Assembly (NCBI RefSeq): GCF_001281315.1
Contig: NZ_CP012479.1
Coordinates: forward strand, 62,001 to 126,000
Source: Arthrobacter sp. ERGS1:01
GTDB lineage: Bacteria; Actinomycetota; Actinomycetes; Actinomycetales; Micrococcaceae
Direction: 5' to 3'
DNA: 64,000 nucleotides
Shown: in pieces, positions 24,493 to 33,781 of the stretch
How positions within the stretch are numbered: the stretch's first letter is position 1
Layout of the letters: every line of letters starts with the position of its first letter
Notes under the pieces: model-generated
Told to the model about the DNA's origin: nothing
Seen by the model: only the letters and a program-made list of their open reading frames with translations
Database searches by the model: none
Translations under genes and position numbers: made by a program

Positions 24493-25836
24493 CTAGATGG
24501 TGAAGCTGGCGTCGTCGTTCAAGTCCACTTCCTTGGTTTCGGGGCCCATCGTGGCCCCGATCCAGACCAGGATGCCCGCGAAGCAAATCATTGCCGCAAC
24601 TGCCACTCGGTCGGGCATGAAGTTGCCCAAGGCCTGGATGTAGAAGGCATAGAAGGCGGGGAGGATGACGGCGAGGCTGTAGCCGACACCATAGCCGCTG
24701 GCCCGGATGCTGGCGGGGAACCGTTCGCAGAGGTACGCACCCACCGGGGCGAAGACGCAGAGGCTGGTGACCTGCACCAGGACGGCCAGGAGTCCCGCCA
24801 GGACGACGTTGCTGGCGCCGACGGTCATGGTGGCGATATACAGCAGCGGGGCGACGACCGTGACGAGCACGGCGTACCAGCGGTAGAAAGTCCGGCGGCC
24901 GATTTTTTGCGACAGGATTCCCGAAGCAACGAAGGCACACGCCGTCACGAGCGGGGCAATGGTCATGATGATGCTGACGGTTTGGTCCGGGATGTGCGCA
25001 TCGGACTTCAGCCGGCCCGTCAGCACGGCGTTGCTCAGGTTGCTCAGGATCCACATGCCGGTCATCAGGATGAAGATCTGCACCAGGCTGCGGCGGTGGA
25101 CGCCGCTGAACAGGGACTTGATCGGGTTCTCCGCCTTGGCCACGTTTTCGGTGCCCGGAGCGTCGTGGACGTTCTTGCGGTAGTAGAAGAACAGGAACGT
25201 TGCCAGCACCGCGCCGAGCACGAACGGGATCCGCCAACCCCAGACTGCGTACGCGGAGTCGTGCCCGGCCGAGGGAATGAAGGAGAGCAGGATGAACGTG
25301 ATGAAGGCCAGACTGACGTTGGCGACGGAGGCCATCGAGGTGATCATGCCGCTCAGCGGGCCGCGGCGCTTCTTGGGCGCCCACTCCATGGCCAGGGGGA
25401 TCGCGACGGAGTATTCACCGCCCAGGAAGAAGCCGCCGATGAACCGCAGGCTGATCAGGAGGACCAGGCCAAGGTGCCCCGCGGTTTCAAAGCCGGGCAG
25501 GACTGCCATGAGCAGGGTGGCCGCGCCGAAGCCGGCGATCGCGATCAGCGTGGTGAGCTGGCGGTTCGTTTTGTCCGCGATGTGCCCGAAGAAGGCCGCG
25601 CCCAGCGGCCGCGCCACCAGGGTGGAAACGAAGATCAGCGAGCTGAAGAGGGCCACGGTCTCCGGCGGCGTGTTGGCGCCGTTGAAGTAGGCCATGGCCG
25701 GGGCCAGGGTGATGATCGGCAAAAAGATGTCAAACTGGTCGACGAAGTAGCCGAAGATGCCGCCGCGGAGTGCCCCGCGGCGTTGCTTTTCCAGCGTTGC
25801 TTCATTTGTCATTGGAGTTTCCAATTGTGTTTGCAT
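24493..25836 (-). CDS. MFS transporter, metabolite:H+ symporter type
   Basis: The 447-residue protein has about 12 membrane segments and the family motif in loop 2-3 (FGHIADKTNRQLTT). The start GALRGGIFGYFVDQFDIFLPII and the GGEYSVAIPLAMEWAPKKRRG segment are typical of the MHS group, which imports organic acids and ureides. The ATG follows AGGAAG with 6-base spacing. It is the last gene of the ureide operon (29350 to 24493) and probably takes up allantoin, hydantoin or a carbamoyl acid. Confidence 0.88.
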   Translation of the reverse strand: MQTQLETPMTNEATLEKQRRGALRGGIFGYFVDQFDIFLPIITLAPAMAYFNGANTPPETVALFSSLIFVSTLVARPLGAAFFGHIADKTNRQLTTLIAIAGFGAATLLMAVLPGFETAGHLGLVLLISLRFIGGFFLGGEYSVAIPLAMEWAPKKRRGPLSGMITSMASVANVSLAFITFILLSFIPSAGHDSAYAVWGWRIPFVLGAVLATFLFFYYRKNVHDAPGTENVAKAENPIKSLFSGVHRRSLVQIFILMTGMWILSNLSNAVLTGRLKSDAHIPDQTVSIIMTIAPLVTACAFVASGILSQKIGRRTFYRWYAVLVTVVAPLLYIATMTVGASNVVLAGLLAVLVQVTSLCVFAPVGAYLCERFPASIRASGYGVGYSLAVILPAFYAFYIQALGNFMPDRVAVAAMICFAGILVWIGATMGPETKEVDLNDDASFTI

Positions 25837-25884
25837 GTGGTGCTTCCTGAATTATGCCCGTCATTGGGCGGTTAAGGGTGCGTG

Positions 25885-27141
25885 CTAGGCCAGGTCGAGG
25901 CGCCGGATGGTGTTGGCGAGGACGTGGACGCCGTTGCTGAGCTGGACCTGGTCGGTGAACTCGTCCGGGCAGTGGCTGCGGCCGGCCTGCGAGGGGACGA
26001 AGATCATGCCCATGGGGCCGAGGTGTGCCATGTGGGCGGCATCGTGCCCCGCGCCGCTGGGTACGGCTTCCCAGCTGTATCCGAGGTCATCGGATGCGGC
26101 TGCGACTGTGTCTTGCATGGTTTGTGCCGCGGGGACCGGTTCCTGGTCGTTGAGGAGGTCGATGGCAACGTCGACCCCGCGCCGGGCCGCGTCCACCGCG
26201 ATCTTTTCTGCGATGCTCCGCCGCGCCCCGCTGAGCCAGCCGGGGTCGATGCTGCGGATCTCCGCCCAAATGGTGGCCGAGTCCGGCACGACATTGAACG
26301 CGCCGTGGCCCGTGGCAATCCGACCGGTGGTGCTGACCCCGTGGACGGGCGCTCCGCAGCCAACACGCTCAACTGTCAGGATGGCTTCGGCCGCGGCCAG
26401 GAGGGCGTCCGCCCGCTGGTCCATGGGCGTGGTACCCGCGTGGTCGGCGCGCCCCGTGAAGGCGGCCATGACCCGTTCGATGCCGGCGATCGAGGTGACG
26501 ACGCCAATTTGGCTGCCGCTGCGTTCGAGCATGGGCCCCTGCTCGACGTGGAGCTCGATGTAGGACTTGATGTCCCGCGGGTTCCACGCCATGGACACCG
26601 CCTGGTTGGGGTCCGCGCCGAAATCCGCGATGGCCTGGCCCATGGAGCGGCCGGTGGCGTCCTGCCGGGAGAGGTGGGCGGGATCGAGTACGCCGGCAAC
26701 AGCACGCGAACCGACACAGCTGACGCCGAACCCGTTGGCTTCCTCACCGAGGAAGTCCATGACGATCAGGTCGCTGGTCAGGCGGGTACCCGACTCCTGC
26801 AGGATCCGCGCCGCCTCAATGGCGCCCAGGACGCCGACGATGCCGTCGAAGCGGCCGCCGGAGTGCACGGTGTCGGTGTGCGAGCCGGTCACAATGGCCG
26901 GGGCGTTGGGGTTGGTGCCGGGCAGCCGGCCAACAATGTTTCCGGCTCCGTCAATGTGGGCCTGGAGCCCGGCGTCGCGCATGCGGTTCAGCGTCCAGGA
27001 ACGCGAGGCCTTGTACGGATCGGAAAAGACCTCGCGCGTCCAGCCGGGGCTGTCCTGGTCGGTGATGGTTGCCAGGTCCATGATGTCGGACCAGAGCCGC
27101 TCGGCGTCGGGCCGTAGCAGGGCTGAATCAGCGTTGTTCAT
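25885..27141 (-). CDS. M20-family amidohydrolase: N-carbamoyl-L-amino acid hydrolase / allantoate amidohydrolase
   Basis: The 418-residue enzyme has metal ligands in GSHTDTVHSGGRFDG, the GEEANGFG acidic pair, the HVEQG motif and the C-terminal SHCPDEF. The lid domain holds GRADHAGTTPMDQRADAL. These blocks are shared by HyuC carbamoylases and AllC allantoate amidohydrolases, which remove the carbamoyl/ureido group after ring opening. Next to an allantoinase gene, allantoate is the likely substrate. It could also complete hydantoin breakdown begun by the enzyme at 18867. Confidence 0.92.
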   Translation of the reverse strand: MNNADSALLRPDAERLWSDIMDLATITDQDSPGWTREVFSDPYKASRSWTLNRMRDAGLQAHIDGAGNIVGRLPGTNPNAPAIVTGSHTDTVHSGGRFDGIVGVLGAIEAARILQESGTRLTSDLIVMDFLGEEANGFGVSCVGSRAVAGVLDPAHLSRQDATGRSMGQAIADFGADPNQAVSMAWNPRDIKSYIELHVEQGPMLERSGSQIGVVTSIAGIERVMAAFTGRADHAGTTPMDQRADALLAAAEAILTVERVGCGAPVHGVSTTGRIATGHGAFNVVPDSATIWAEIRSIDPGWLSGARRSIAEKIAVDAARRGVDVAIDLLNDQEPVPAAQTMQDTVAAASDDLGYSWEAVPSGAGHDAAHMAHLGPMGMIFVPSQAGRSHCPDEFTDQVQLSNGVHVLANTIRRLDLA

Positions 27142-27196
27142 GAGAATTCCATTTCTAAAGAGTCGGTGGGGATCGGTGGCCGGCGTGAGCTGTGGC

Positions 27197-27964
27197 CTAC
27201 CAGCCTTCCTCGGTCATCCATGCGGCCGCGCCGGCGGCCGAGTCCAGTTCGCGGCCAAGCTCCGCCGCGGCCTGGCAGACATGCTCGATGACGTCGTCGA
27301 GCGTCTGCCCGTTCAAGCGCTGCTGGCGGCCGGCCACGCTGAGGGCGCAGATGCAGTGGCCGTTGCGAAACACCGGGGCAGCCACGGCCACCATGAACGG
27401 GTCCACCTCGCCCTCGCTCACCGAGAATCCGTTGGAGCGGATGGCGGGCAGGGTGATTTTCAGGCGACTGGCATCGGGGGTCATCGCGGTGAACCGGCGC
27501 ATGGTGCCCTCCTCGACGGCGGTGAGGACGTCCGCCGGGGCGTAGGCGAGCAGGGCGGTGGCGCTGGCGCCGGCATGCAGCGGCCGGACCGAGCCCCTGT
27601 AAAAAGACAAGGCGTCCGCCCGCCGCGGCGAGATGCGCTCCAGGCACAATGCCGCCATCTGGACCCGCACGGTCAACATCACCGTCTCCCCGGTTTGCTG
27701 GCACAGCCTGCTCAGCGCCGGCGCCGCGACCTCCACTAGGTGCTGTTTCTCGCTTTGCTCATCCCGGCTCGAAACGCGGACGCCCGGGTAGTAGTAGCCG
27801 TCCAGCTCATACAGGTAGTCGGTTTCGCGAAACAGCTTGATGTACCGGTAGGCGGACGAACTGGGAATGTCCAGGGCCGCGGCGATCTCGTCGACCCGCA
27901 TGCGGCCGTGGTCCGCGATCATGGTCAGGATTTTCAGGCCCCGGTTCAGCGATGACAGGCTCAT
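27197..27964 (-). CDS. IclR-family transcriptional regulator
   Basis: The 255-residue protein has an N-terminal winged helix-turn-helix (LNRGLKILTMIADHGRMRVDEIAAALDIPSSSAYRYIKLFRET) and the IclR effector domain (LHAGASATALLAYAP, VSEGEVDPFMVAVAAPVFRNGHCICALSVAG). It sits between the allantoinase and carbamoylase genes and probably controls them in response to a ureide or glyoxylate-type effector, as AllR does. The 54-base gap to the next gene has room for little more than a ribosome site. Confidence 0.92.
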   Translation of the reverse strand: MSLSSLNRGLKILTMIADHGRMRVDEIAAALDIPSSSAYRYIKLFRETDYLYELDGYYYPGVRVSSRDEQSEKQHLVEVAAPALSRLCQQTGETVMLTVRVQMAALCLERISPRRADALSFYRGSVRPLHAGASATALLAYAPADVLTAVEEGTMRRFTAMTPDASRLKITLPAIRSNGFSVSEGEVDPFMVAVAAPVFRNGHCICALSVAGRQQRLNGQTLDDVIEHVCQAAAELGRELDSAAGAAAWMTEEGW

Positions 27965-27994
27965 GGTGGTTCCTTCGTGCCGGTGTGGGGGCGG

Positions 27995-29350
27995 TTAGGA
28001 CGGCTCGACGACGGCGCCGCGGCCCAGCGAGCCCAGCAACTGCGTTCCGTCCCAGACCACAGAACCGCGGGAAATCGTGGTGGTCACCCGGCCGGAGGTC
28101 TTCATGCCCTGGTAGGGTGTCCAGCCGGCGTTCGAGAACATGTCCTCGGCGTCGATATTCCACGAGGCCTGGGGATCAAAAACGGCGATATCGGCGTCGA
28201 AACCGACCTCGATGCTGCCCTTGACGTGGCCCACGCCAAACCGGGCGGCCGGCGCGGACGTCAAGGAGGCGACGGCGGCGTTGAAGGCCTCGGTGCCGCG
28301 CGTGAGAGCCCCGGACAAGGTGATGGCCATGGAGGTCTGTACACCGGGCGCGCCGGAGTGGTTGGCGAAGATGCCTTCGTGGTCCTTGTATTCCGTGGGC
28401 CATGGGGCGTGGTCCGAGGAGACAATGTCGATCTTCCCCTGGGCCAGGCGGGACCACATGCCGTCACGGTCGGCGGCCTTGCGCAACGGAGGATTAATCT
28501 TCAACCGGCCCTGCTGGGCGTCGTGGTCGTCCTCGGTGAACGTCAGGTAATGCGGGCAGGTCTCGAGGGTGACATCGAGGCCCTGTTCGCGGTACCAGTT
28601 GACCAGGTCCACCGAACGGGGCAGGCTCAGGTGGCACAGGTGCAGTTTCGCGGACTGCTCGAAGGCGATTTCGAGGGCGGTCAGCACGCCCATGGTCTCG
28701 CTGACCGGCGGACGGCTGCGCACGTGCGCCTTGGGATCGAATGGATTGGCCGCTTTTTCGAGGGCAAGCATCGCCTGGACGATTTCATTGTTTTCCGCAT
28801 GGACGGCAACCGTGCGCCCGGCGCCGCCCGTCGCGGCCATCACGTTCCTCAGTTCGGCGTCGTCAATGCGTGGGAACCGGGCCGGATCGGTGTTAAAGAG
28901 CGACACCTTGAACCCCACGGCGCCGGCGTCGCTGATTGATTCCGCAGCCCGCCACCCGCCCTCGGGTGCCAGGGTGCCCATGAGTGCGACGTCGACGAAG
29001 GCGTCGTTCTCGACCAGTTCCCTTTTTTCCTTGATGCGCTGGACCGTGTTGATGGGACCAGCCAGGTCGAAGGGCATCTCCACGATGGTGGTCACGCCGC
29101 CGGCCGCCGCGGACCTGGTGGAGGCGGCCACCCCCTCGCCCGGGTGGGACAGTGAATGCACGTGCGCGTCAACCATGCCCGGGACAAGGTAGGCGTTGCC
29201 GACGTCAATCTTGCGCACGGCCTCGGTGGTTGCGGAAGGGTCCGCGATCGCCGTGATCCTGCCATTGGCGATGTGGACCTCTTGCCGGAGCCAAGATTCG
29301 CCGCGTTGTACGAGCCCCGTCACGGCGAGGTCAAGTCTTGATGTGTTCAT
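27995..29350 (-). CDS. Allantoinase/dihydroorotase-type cyclic amidohydrolase
   Basis: The protein of about 451 residues has zinc ligands VDAHVH near residue 61, the carboxylated lysine in VGFKVSLF, AVHAENNE, LCHLS and the aspartate in SSDHAPW. The pattern and length match AllB allantoinase, which opens allantoin to allantoate. The ATG at 29350 is preferred over a GTG at 29356. It heads the ureide operon with the IclR, M20 and MFS genes. A dihydropyrimidinase-like role cannot be excluded. Confidence 0.9.
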   Translation of the reverse strand: MNTSRLDLAVTGLVQRGESWLRQEVHIANGRITAIADPSATTEAVRKIDVGNAYLVPGMVDAHVHSLSHPGEGVAASTRSAAAGGVTTIVEMPFDLAGPINTVQRIKEKRELVENDAFVDVALMGTLAPEGGWRAAESISDAGAVGFKVSLFNTDPARFPRIDDAELRNVMAATGGAGRTVAVHAENNEIVQAMLALEKAANPFDPKAHVRSRPPVSETMGVLTALEIAFEQSAKLHLCHLSLPRSVDLVNWYREQGLDVTLETCPHYLTFTEDDHDAQQGRLKINPPLRKAADRDGMWSRLAQGKIDIVSSDHAPWPTEYKDHEGIFANHSGAPGVQTSMAITLSGALTRGTEAFNAAVASLTSAPAARFGVGHVKGSIEVGFDADIAVFDPQASWNIDAEDMFSNAGWTPYQGMKTSGRVTTTISRGSVVWDGTQLLGSLGRGAVVEPS

Positions 29351-29580
29351 GAGCACAGCATCTCAATGTACGGGGAAAGTGAAAATCCTTTTCCCGCAGA
29401 TTGAGAATAGATGGGCGTGGGTTGGAGGCGGCTGCAGCGCCGCAACGGCGTGTCAGGGGAAACTGCACCGTCCCCGACACATTCCCGGGTGCGCCCAAGA
29501 TGGCGGAGTAACATGCCAGTCACGGGGCCAATGGGGCCTCGCCCCGAATCGGACGTATTCATGGAACAGGTGGTGGTCTT

Positions 29581-30909
29581 GTGGCTTGGACACAGGTATC
29601 GGACGTTGCGCAGCTCAATGAAGCGCTGGCCTCCGGCGCCGGACAGATCGAAGTCTCCGGAACGTTGAAGGGGATGCCGTCGGTGATGCTGCCGCCCGGG
29701 GTGGCACTGCGCGGCGGCGAACTCGTCTTCGGTGGCAAGGGGCTGCGGCTGACCAGCAACAACACGGTGGAAAACGTCACCGTGCGCACCTCTGTGCAGG
29801 AACTGGCCATCTACAACGACTCCACCGTGGCCGACCTGGGCACGCTCAAACTCAGCAACGTCACCAGCTACGGCCAGGTCTACCTGTGCGCCCAGGGCAG
29901 TGTCCGGGCCGGGCGGATCGAGGCCGACGGCGTGCACGTCGCCGAGGCCGACACCCGCGGACGGGCCGACAGGCCCACGGGATTCGGCGTTGAAGCGCTC
30001 CAGGGTGCCTTCACCGTCTGGAACCGACAACCCGATGCCGCCGTGGTCCTCACCGCCAAGTTGGAAAACATCTCCGCCGGCAGCGCCGACACCCCGGTCC
30101 ACGGCGGTGGCGTGTTCGTGGGCGGCCACGGCAATACGGCCGGCATGGCCGACGGCGGCTCCGTCACGCTGGAACTCCTTAGCACCGGCAATGTCTTCTC
30201 CGACGGCGGGATCGCCCCCGGAACCCCCGACGTAATCAGCGGCGGGGTGTTCATCATCAGCGGCGCCAACGCGGCCGACGTCGTCAATCTCGGGACGACC
30301 ACCACCTACGGCCAGAACGACATGGTGCTCGACAACTGGGGTGCCGTGCAGAACTGGACCGCCAAGGCGAAGGTCACCTCGCACGGGCCCAGCGGGATCG
30401 GCTTCGTCAACTTTGGCGACATCGGCGTCCTCACGGTGGAGGCCCCCATCGAGACCACGGGGCTGGGCGCACGCGGCTTCAACGTCTACGACGGCTCCCT
30501 GAACGAGGCCGTCTTCGACTCCATCACCACCACCGGCGACGGATCCGTGGGCGTGCAGGTGAGCCGCGAATTGCCCAAGCTGACCATCAAGGGCAGCCTG
30601 TCGACCACCGGCGGCACCGGCGAAAGCCTCGTCAAGGGCGTGCTGATGCCGCTCGCGGCCATCGCCCTGAGCGTGAAGCCCGGCGGCCGGATCGGCGAAG
30701 CGAGCATCGGTGCGGACATCTCCACCGCCGGCGACGGGCTGGCCACCGTGGATCTTGAGGGGCCCCTGGGATCGCTGTCCGTGGGCGGCAAGATCATCGC
30801 CGGCGGTGCGGGCGCATCCGCCGTGCGGCTTGCCGGGACCCCGGGACCCAGCCTTGACGGGCTGACCCTGGAGGCCCCGAACGGCCAGGGGCTCGTCACC
30901 GAACTCTAA
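29581..30909 (+). CDS. Hypothetical protein with right-handed beta-helix-like repeats
   Basis: The 442-residue protein has no signal peptide or membrane segment. From about residue 20 to the end it consists of short beta-strand repeats rich in Gly, Val, Asn and Thr (LTSNNTVENVTVRTSVQELAIYNDSTV, GSLSTTGGTGES, LSVGGKIIAGG), like a parallel beta-helix. The GTG at 29581 has no good Shine-Dalgarno, so the true start is uncertain. It is a single gene between the ureide operon and a convergent acetyltransferase. I do not recognise a catalytic motif; a carbohydrate- or surface-related function is only a guess. Confidence 0.7.
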   Translation: MAWTQVSDVAQLNEALASGAGQIEVSGTLKGMPSVMLPPGVALRGGELVFGGKGLRLTSNNTVENVTVRTSVQELAIYNDSTVADLGTLKLSNVTSYGQVYLCAQGSVRAGRIEADGVHVAEADTRGRADRPTGFGVEALQGAFTVWNRQPDAAVVLTAKLENISAGSADTPVHGGGVFVGGHGNTAGMADGGSVTLELLSTGNVFSDGGIAPGTPDVISGGVFIISGANAADVVNLGTTTTYGQNDMVLDNWGAVQNWTAKAKVTSHGPSGIGFVNFGDIGVLTVEAPIETTGLGARGFNVYDGSLNEAVFDSITTTGDGSVGVQVSRELPKLTIKGSLSTTGGTGESLVKGVLMPLAAIALSVKPGGRIGEASIGADISTAGDGLATVDLEGPLGSLSVGGKIIAGGAGASAVRLAGTPGPSLDGLTLEAPNGQGLVTEL

Positions 30910-30949
30910 GGGCCTGCGATATCCGCACGACGGCGGCAGTACGACGACC

Positions 30950-30974
30950 GCGCCCGTCCCGATGGGGCGGGCGC
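30950..30974. terminator. Hairpin between convergent genes
   Basis: GCGCCCGTCCC (30950-30960) pairs with GGGGCGGGCGC (30964-30974) across a GAT loop, with one G-U pair. It lies between the beta-helix gene (ends 30909) and the GNAT gene (ends 30999) and probably terminates both. Confidence 0.65.
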
Positions 30975-30998
30975 CGCGAGCGTGTGGTTGCGGTGCAG

Positions 30999-31517
30999 CT
31001 AGTTGGCGTCGATCCAGTAGCGGCGCTTGCCGTTGCGGCTGTCCTCGTGCACTCCGCCATTCTTTTCGATCGTGGCCCGGGAACCGGCGTTGTCCTCGTC
31101 GCAGGTCACCAGGACCCGTTCGATCCCGATCCCGGCGGCCAGCGGCAGGGCATCGGCCAGGGCCTTGGCCGCGTGTCCGCGCCGGCGTGCGGACGGGCGG
31201 ACGCTGTAGCCGATGTGGCCGCCCTCGTTGAGCAGGAAATCGTTGAGTTCGTGCCGGATGGCGAGGCTGCCCAGGAACGTGGAACCGTCAACGATCCACA
31301 AGTACGTGCACGGGACGTAGCCCGGTTTCCGCGGGGTGTCGGGGAGGGCGTCGGCCACAAGGGCCGCGGTGAACGCCTCAAACGCGGGCAGGCTGTCCAG
31401 GCTGGCGAGCTCCACATTCTCGGCACCGGCGCCGTCGATGTGGACGCCGTCGAACTCGGTTGCGGCATCCAGCCAGGAGCGGTGGAACGAAGGGCTGGGG
31501 GTGATGAGCTGAGCCAT
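30999..31517 (-). CDS. GNAT-family N-acetyltransferase
   Basis: The 172-residue protein has the acetyl-CoA binding pattern of GNAT enzymes: strand 4 GGHIGYSVRPSARRRGHAAKALADAL (the R-x-x-G-x-A loop) and the late VLVTCDEDNAGSRATIEKNGG. Relatives modify small molecules or protein N-termini. It is a single gene, divergent from the gene at 31603. Substrate unknown. Confidence 0.88.
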   Translation of the reverse strand: MAQLITPSPSFHRSWLDAATEFDGVHIDGAGAENVELASLDSLPAFEAFTAALVADALPDTPRKPGYVPCTYLWIVDGSTFLGSLAIRHELNDFLLNEGGHIGYSVRPSARRRGHAAKALADALPLAAGIGIERVLVTCDEDNAGSRATIEKNGGVHEDSRNGKRRYWIDAN

Positions 31518-31602
31518 CGTACGATCCTAGCCGACCGTCCAAGGTTCAAATTCCATTGGCTAAACCGCGTCACGATCCGCCTCCGGCCGGTACTCATTAG
31601 TT

Positions 31603-32358
31603 ATGACAACTAAATTTGGGGGATCCGGGGCCGATGGCCAAACCCCGGGCGGGCCGGTGCCCGCAGTGGTGCAGGAATGGCAGCGCGCAAGCGTGCGCAT
31701 GGGGTGGCGGATGCCCGAAGATTGGCTGGTCCCGGAGGCGGCCGCCGTCGCCGGAGCCGTCGACAACCCCGCCGCGCTCGCCGCCGCGGCAAGGGCGCTT
31801 GGCGGGATGCGCGGCCGCCAGGGCGTGGGCATCGCCGAAACCATGACCGACCTCCTGGCCCTCTTCGAATCGCTCGAGCGGCCCATCGACCCCGACGCCA
31901 TGACGGAACTGGCGGTGGGGTGGGTCGAAAGCCTTGAGGACGCCGCGCCGGCGTCGTGCACGGATGTCCTGACCGGGCTCGCCAGCCCCGCCCATTTTCA
32001 GCGCGCGGTCCACGAGGCAGCCATGGCCGGCCTCTCCGGGGGCAAGGTGGTGGGCGCCATTGAGTTCGCGCGCAATCCCGGGGGAGTGCGGCTCAGTTGG
32101 GCGTTGCTGGCCGAGATCGGCGTGGCGGCCAGGGCTACGCTGCCCGGCGCCGACATGGCGTTCCTGTCCGGCGTTGACGTGCTCCAATTCCTCATGGAGG
32201 ACACGCCGGAACACCACGCGCTGGCCGCCACGTGCCAGCGCGAATTGCAGGCCCTTCGCAATGGTGCCCTGGGGCCCGCATCCATGACGTTCCGCCCGGC
32301 TCCCGTCACGGGCCTGCAGTACCTTGAATTCCTGTCCGTCGTGAGGTCGCAGGGCTGA
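31603..32358 (+). CDS. Hypothetical protein with degenerate GGDEF-like N-half
   Basis: The 251-residue soluble protein contains DVLTGLASPAHFQRAVHEA near residue 119, which resembles the D-x-LTGL-x-N/S-x-x-x-F start of GGDEF domains. No GG[D/E]EF signature or metal-binding aspartates follow, so it is unlikely to make cyclic-di-GMP. The rest is Ala-rich and helical. There is no clear Shine-Dalgarno before the ATG, so the message may be leaderless. Related non-catalytic GGDEF-like proteins act as sensors or scaffolds; nothing more specific is visible. Confidence 0.6.
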   Translation: MTTKFGGSGADGQTPGGPVPAVVQEWQRASVRMGWRMPEDWLVPEAAAVAGAVDNPAALAAAARALGGMRGRQGVGIAETMTDLLALFESLERPIDPDAMTELAVGWVESLEDAAPASCTDVLTGLASPAHFQRAVHEAAMAGLSGGKVVGAIEFARNPGGVRLSWALLAEIGVAARATLPGADMAFLSGVDVLQFLMEDTPEHHALAATCQRELQALRNGALGPASMTFRPAPVTGLQYLEFLSVVRSQG

Positions 32359-32420
32359 CTCCCAGCCTGGGAGGAAAATTAGTTCTGGACAAATTAATTT
32401 GTCGGTGAGATGCTTGTTGC

Positions 32421-33050
32421 ATGTTGAACGTGGCAGTGATCGAGGATGCGGCGGCGGCGGAAGCCTCGCTGGATCCCATTCGGGCGCTTTTGCTGGCTGA
32501 ATTGCGCCACCCCGCCTCGGCCGCCACCGTGGCGGGCCGGATCGGGCTTCCGCGCCAAAAGGTGAACTATCACTTGAAGGCGCTGGAAAAGCACGGCCTG
32601 GTGGTCTTGGTGGAGGAGCGCCGCAAGGGCAACGTCACCGAACGGATCATGGGATCGGCGGCGGAATCGTTCGTGATTTCCCCGGCAGCCCTGCCCGGCG
32701 TGGCCCCCGACCCGGCGCTCGCACCCGACAGGCTCTCGGCCCGCTGGATGCTGGCCGTCGCCGCAAAACTGGTCAAGGACATCGGCACCCTCATTACCGG
32801 CGCCGATCGGGCCAACCAGCCGCTGGCAACGTTCGCCCTGGACGGGGAGCTGACGTTCGCCAACCCCGCGGACAGGGCAGCCTTCGTCGGCGAACTTGCC
32901 GCAACCATGGGCGCGCTGATGGAGAAGTACCACAGCGACAACCCGGACGTCGGCCGGAAACACCGGATCGTCGTCGCACTTCATCCCAGCGTCAAGGCGC
33001 CGGAAAACCAACAAACTGCCGGTTCGCCCGGCCACCTAGAGGAGCAGTGA
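32421..33050 (+). CDS. ArsR-type winged-helix regulator with C-terminal extension
   Basis: The 209-residue protein has a winged helix-turn-helix (LDPIRALLLAELRHPASAATVAGRIGLPRQKVNYHLKALEKHGLVVLVEERRKGN) like ArsR/Rv2887-type repressors, followed by a helical region of about 120 residues that may bind a ligand. It is translationally joined to an SRPBCC gene (TGATG overlap). Such ArsR/AHSA1 pairs are common in actinobacteria, where the regulator controls its partner. Confidence 0.87.
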   Translation: MLNVAVIEDAAAAEASLDPIRALLLAELRHPASAATVAGRIGLPRQKVNYHLKALEKHGLVVLVEERRKGNVTERIMGSAAESFVISPAALPGVAPDPALAPDRLSARWMLAVAAKLVKDIGTLITGADRANQPLATFALDGELTFANPADRAAFVGELAATMGALMEKYHSDNPDVGRKHRIVVALHPSVKAPENQQTAGSPGHLEEQ

Positions 33051-33757
33051 TGGGCAAGGAATTCAAGATCGTCCACGAATCGGAGATCGACGGCACACCC
33101 CAGCAGGTCTTTGACGCCGCCACCCTGGGCAACTCCGGCTGGATGTGGCCCATGGAAATCGAGCCGAAGCTCGGCGGCGCCGGCCCCTTCGGCAGCAGCG
33201 TCACCGTGTGGGAGCCGCCGCACCGCTTCGCCAACCACATGGACGGCGAGGACGGCTTCTTCAACACCCTCGAATACGAGATCACGGAACGCCCGGGCGG
33301 AAAATCCTGGCTGCGCTACGTGCACAGTGGCATGTTCATGGACAACTGGGACAGCCAGTACGACGGCGCCGCCAAGCACACGGCGTTCTACCAGCACACG
33401 CTGGGCCAGTATGTGAAGTACTTCTCCGGCAAGCAGGCGGCCTTCGCCGACGTCCAGGGCCCCGCGGCCTCGGGAGCGGCGGACGCCTTTGCGACGGTCA
33501 AGTCGGCACTCGGTGCCACCAAGGCGGGGGAGAGCGTCACGGTCACGATTCCCGGCCTCGGCGCCGAGGAGGCCGTGGTGGACTACGTCAGCGAGCACTT
33601 CCTGGGGCTGCGGACAGCCGATGCCATGTACCGGTTCTTTGGCCGGAACGCCTTCGGCGCCGTGGTGGGCATGACCATCCACCTGTTCGCCGACGGGGCC
33701 GACGCCGATGCCGCCGGCGCCGCGTGGGGCGCCTGGCTCAACGGGCTGTACGCCTAG
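33050..33757 (+). CDS. SRPBCC (START/AHSA1-like) domain protein
   Basis: The 235-residue protein fits the AHSA1/SRPBCC fold: FKIVHESEIDGTPQQVFDAATLGNSGWMWPM at the start, WEPPHRFANHMDGEDGFFNTLEYEITERPGGKSWLRYVHSG in the middle, and a second half after residue 140 with VTIPGLGAEEAVVDYVSEHFLGLRT. The ATG at 33050 follows GAGGAG with 5-base spacing and overlaps the regulator stop by one base. It binds a hydrophobic ligand or aids detoxification; the ligand is unknown. Confidence 0.87.
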   Translation: MGKEFKIVHESEIDGTPQQVFDAATLGNSGWMWPMEIEPKLGGAGPFGSSVTVWEPPHRFANHMDGEDGFFNTLEYEITERPGGKSWLRYVHSGMFMDNWDSQYDGAAKHTAFYQHTLGQYVKYFSGKQAAFADVQGPAASGAADAFATVKSALGATKAGESVTVTIPGLGAEEAVVDYVSEHFLGLRTADAMYRFFGRNAFGAVVGMTIHLFADGADADAAGAAWGAWLNGLYA

Positions 33758-33781
33758 GGCGACTGCGCGCACCTCGCCGAC

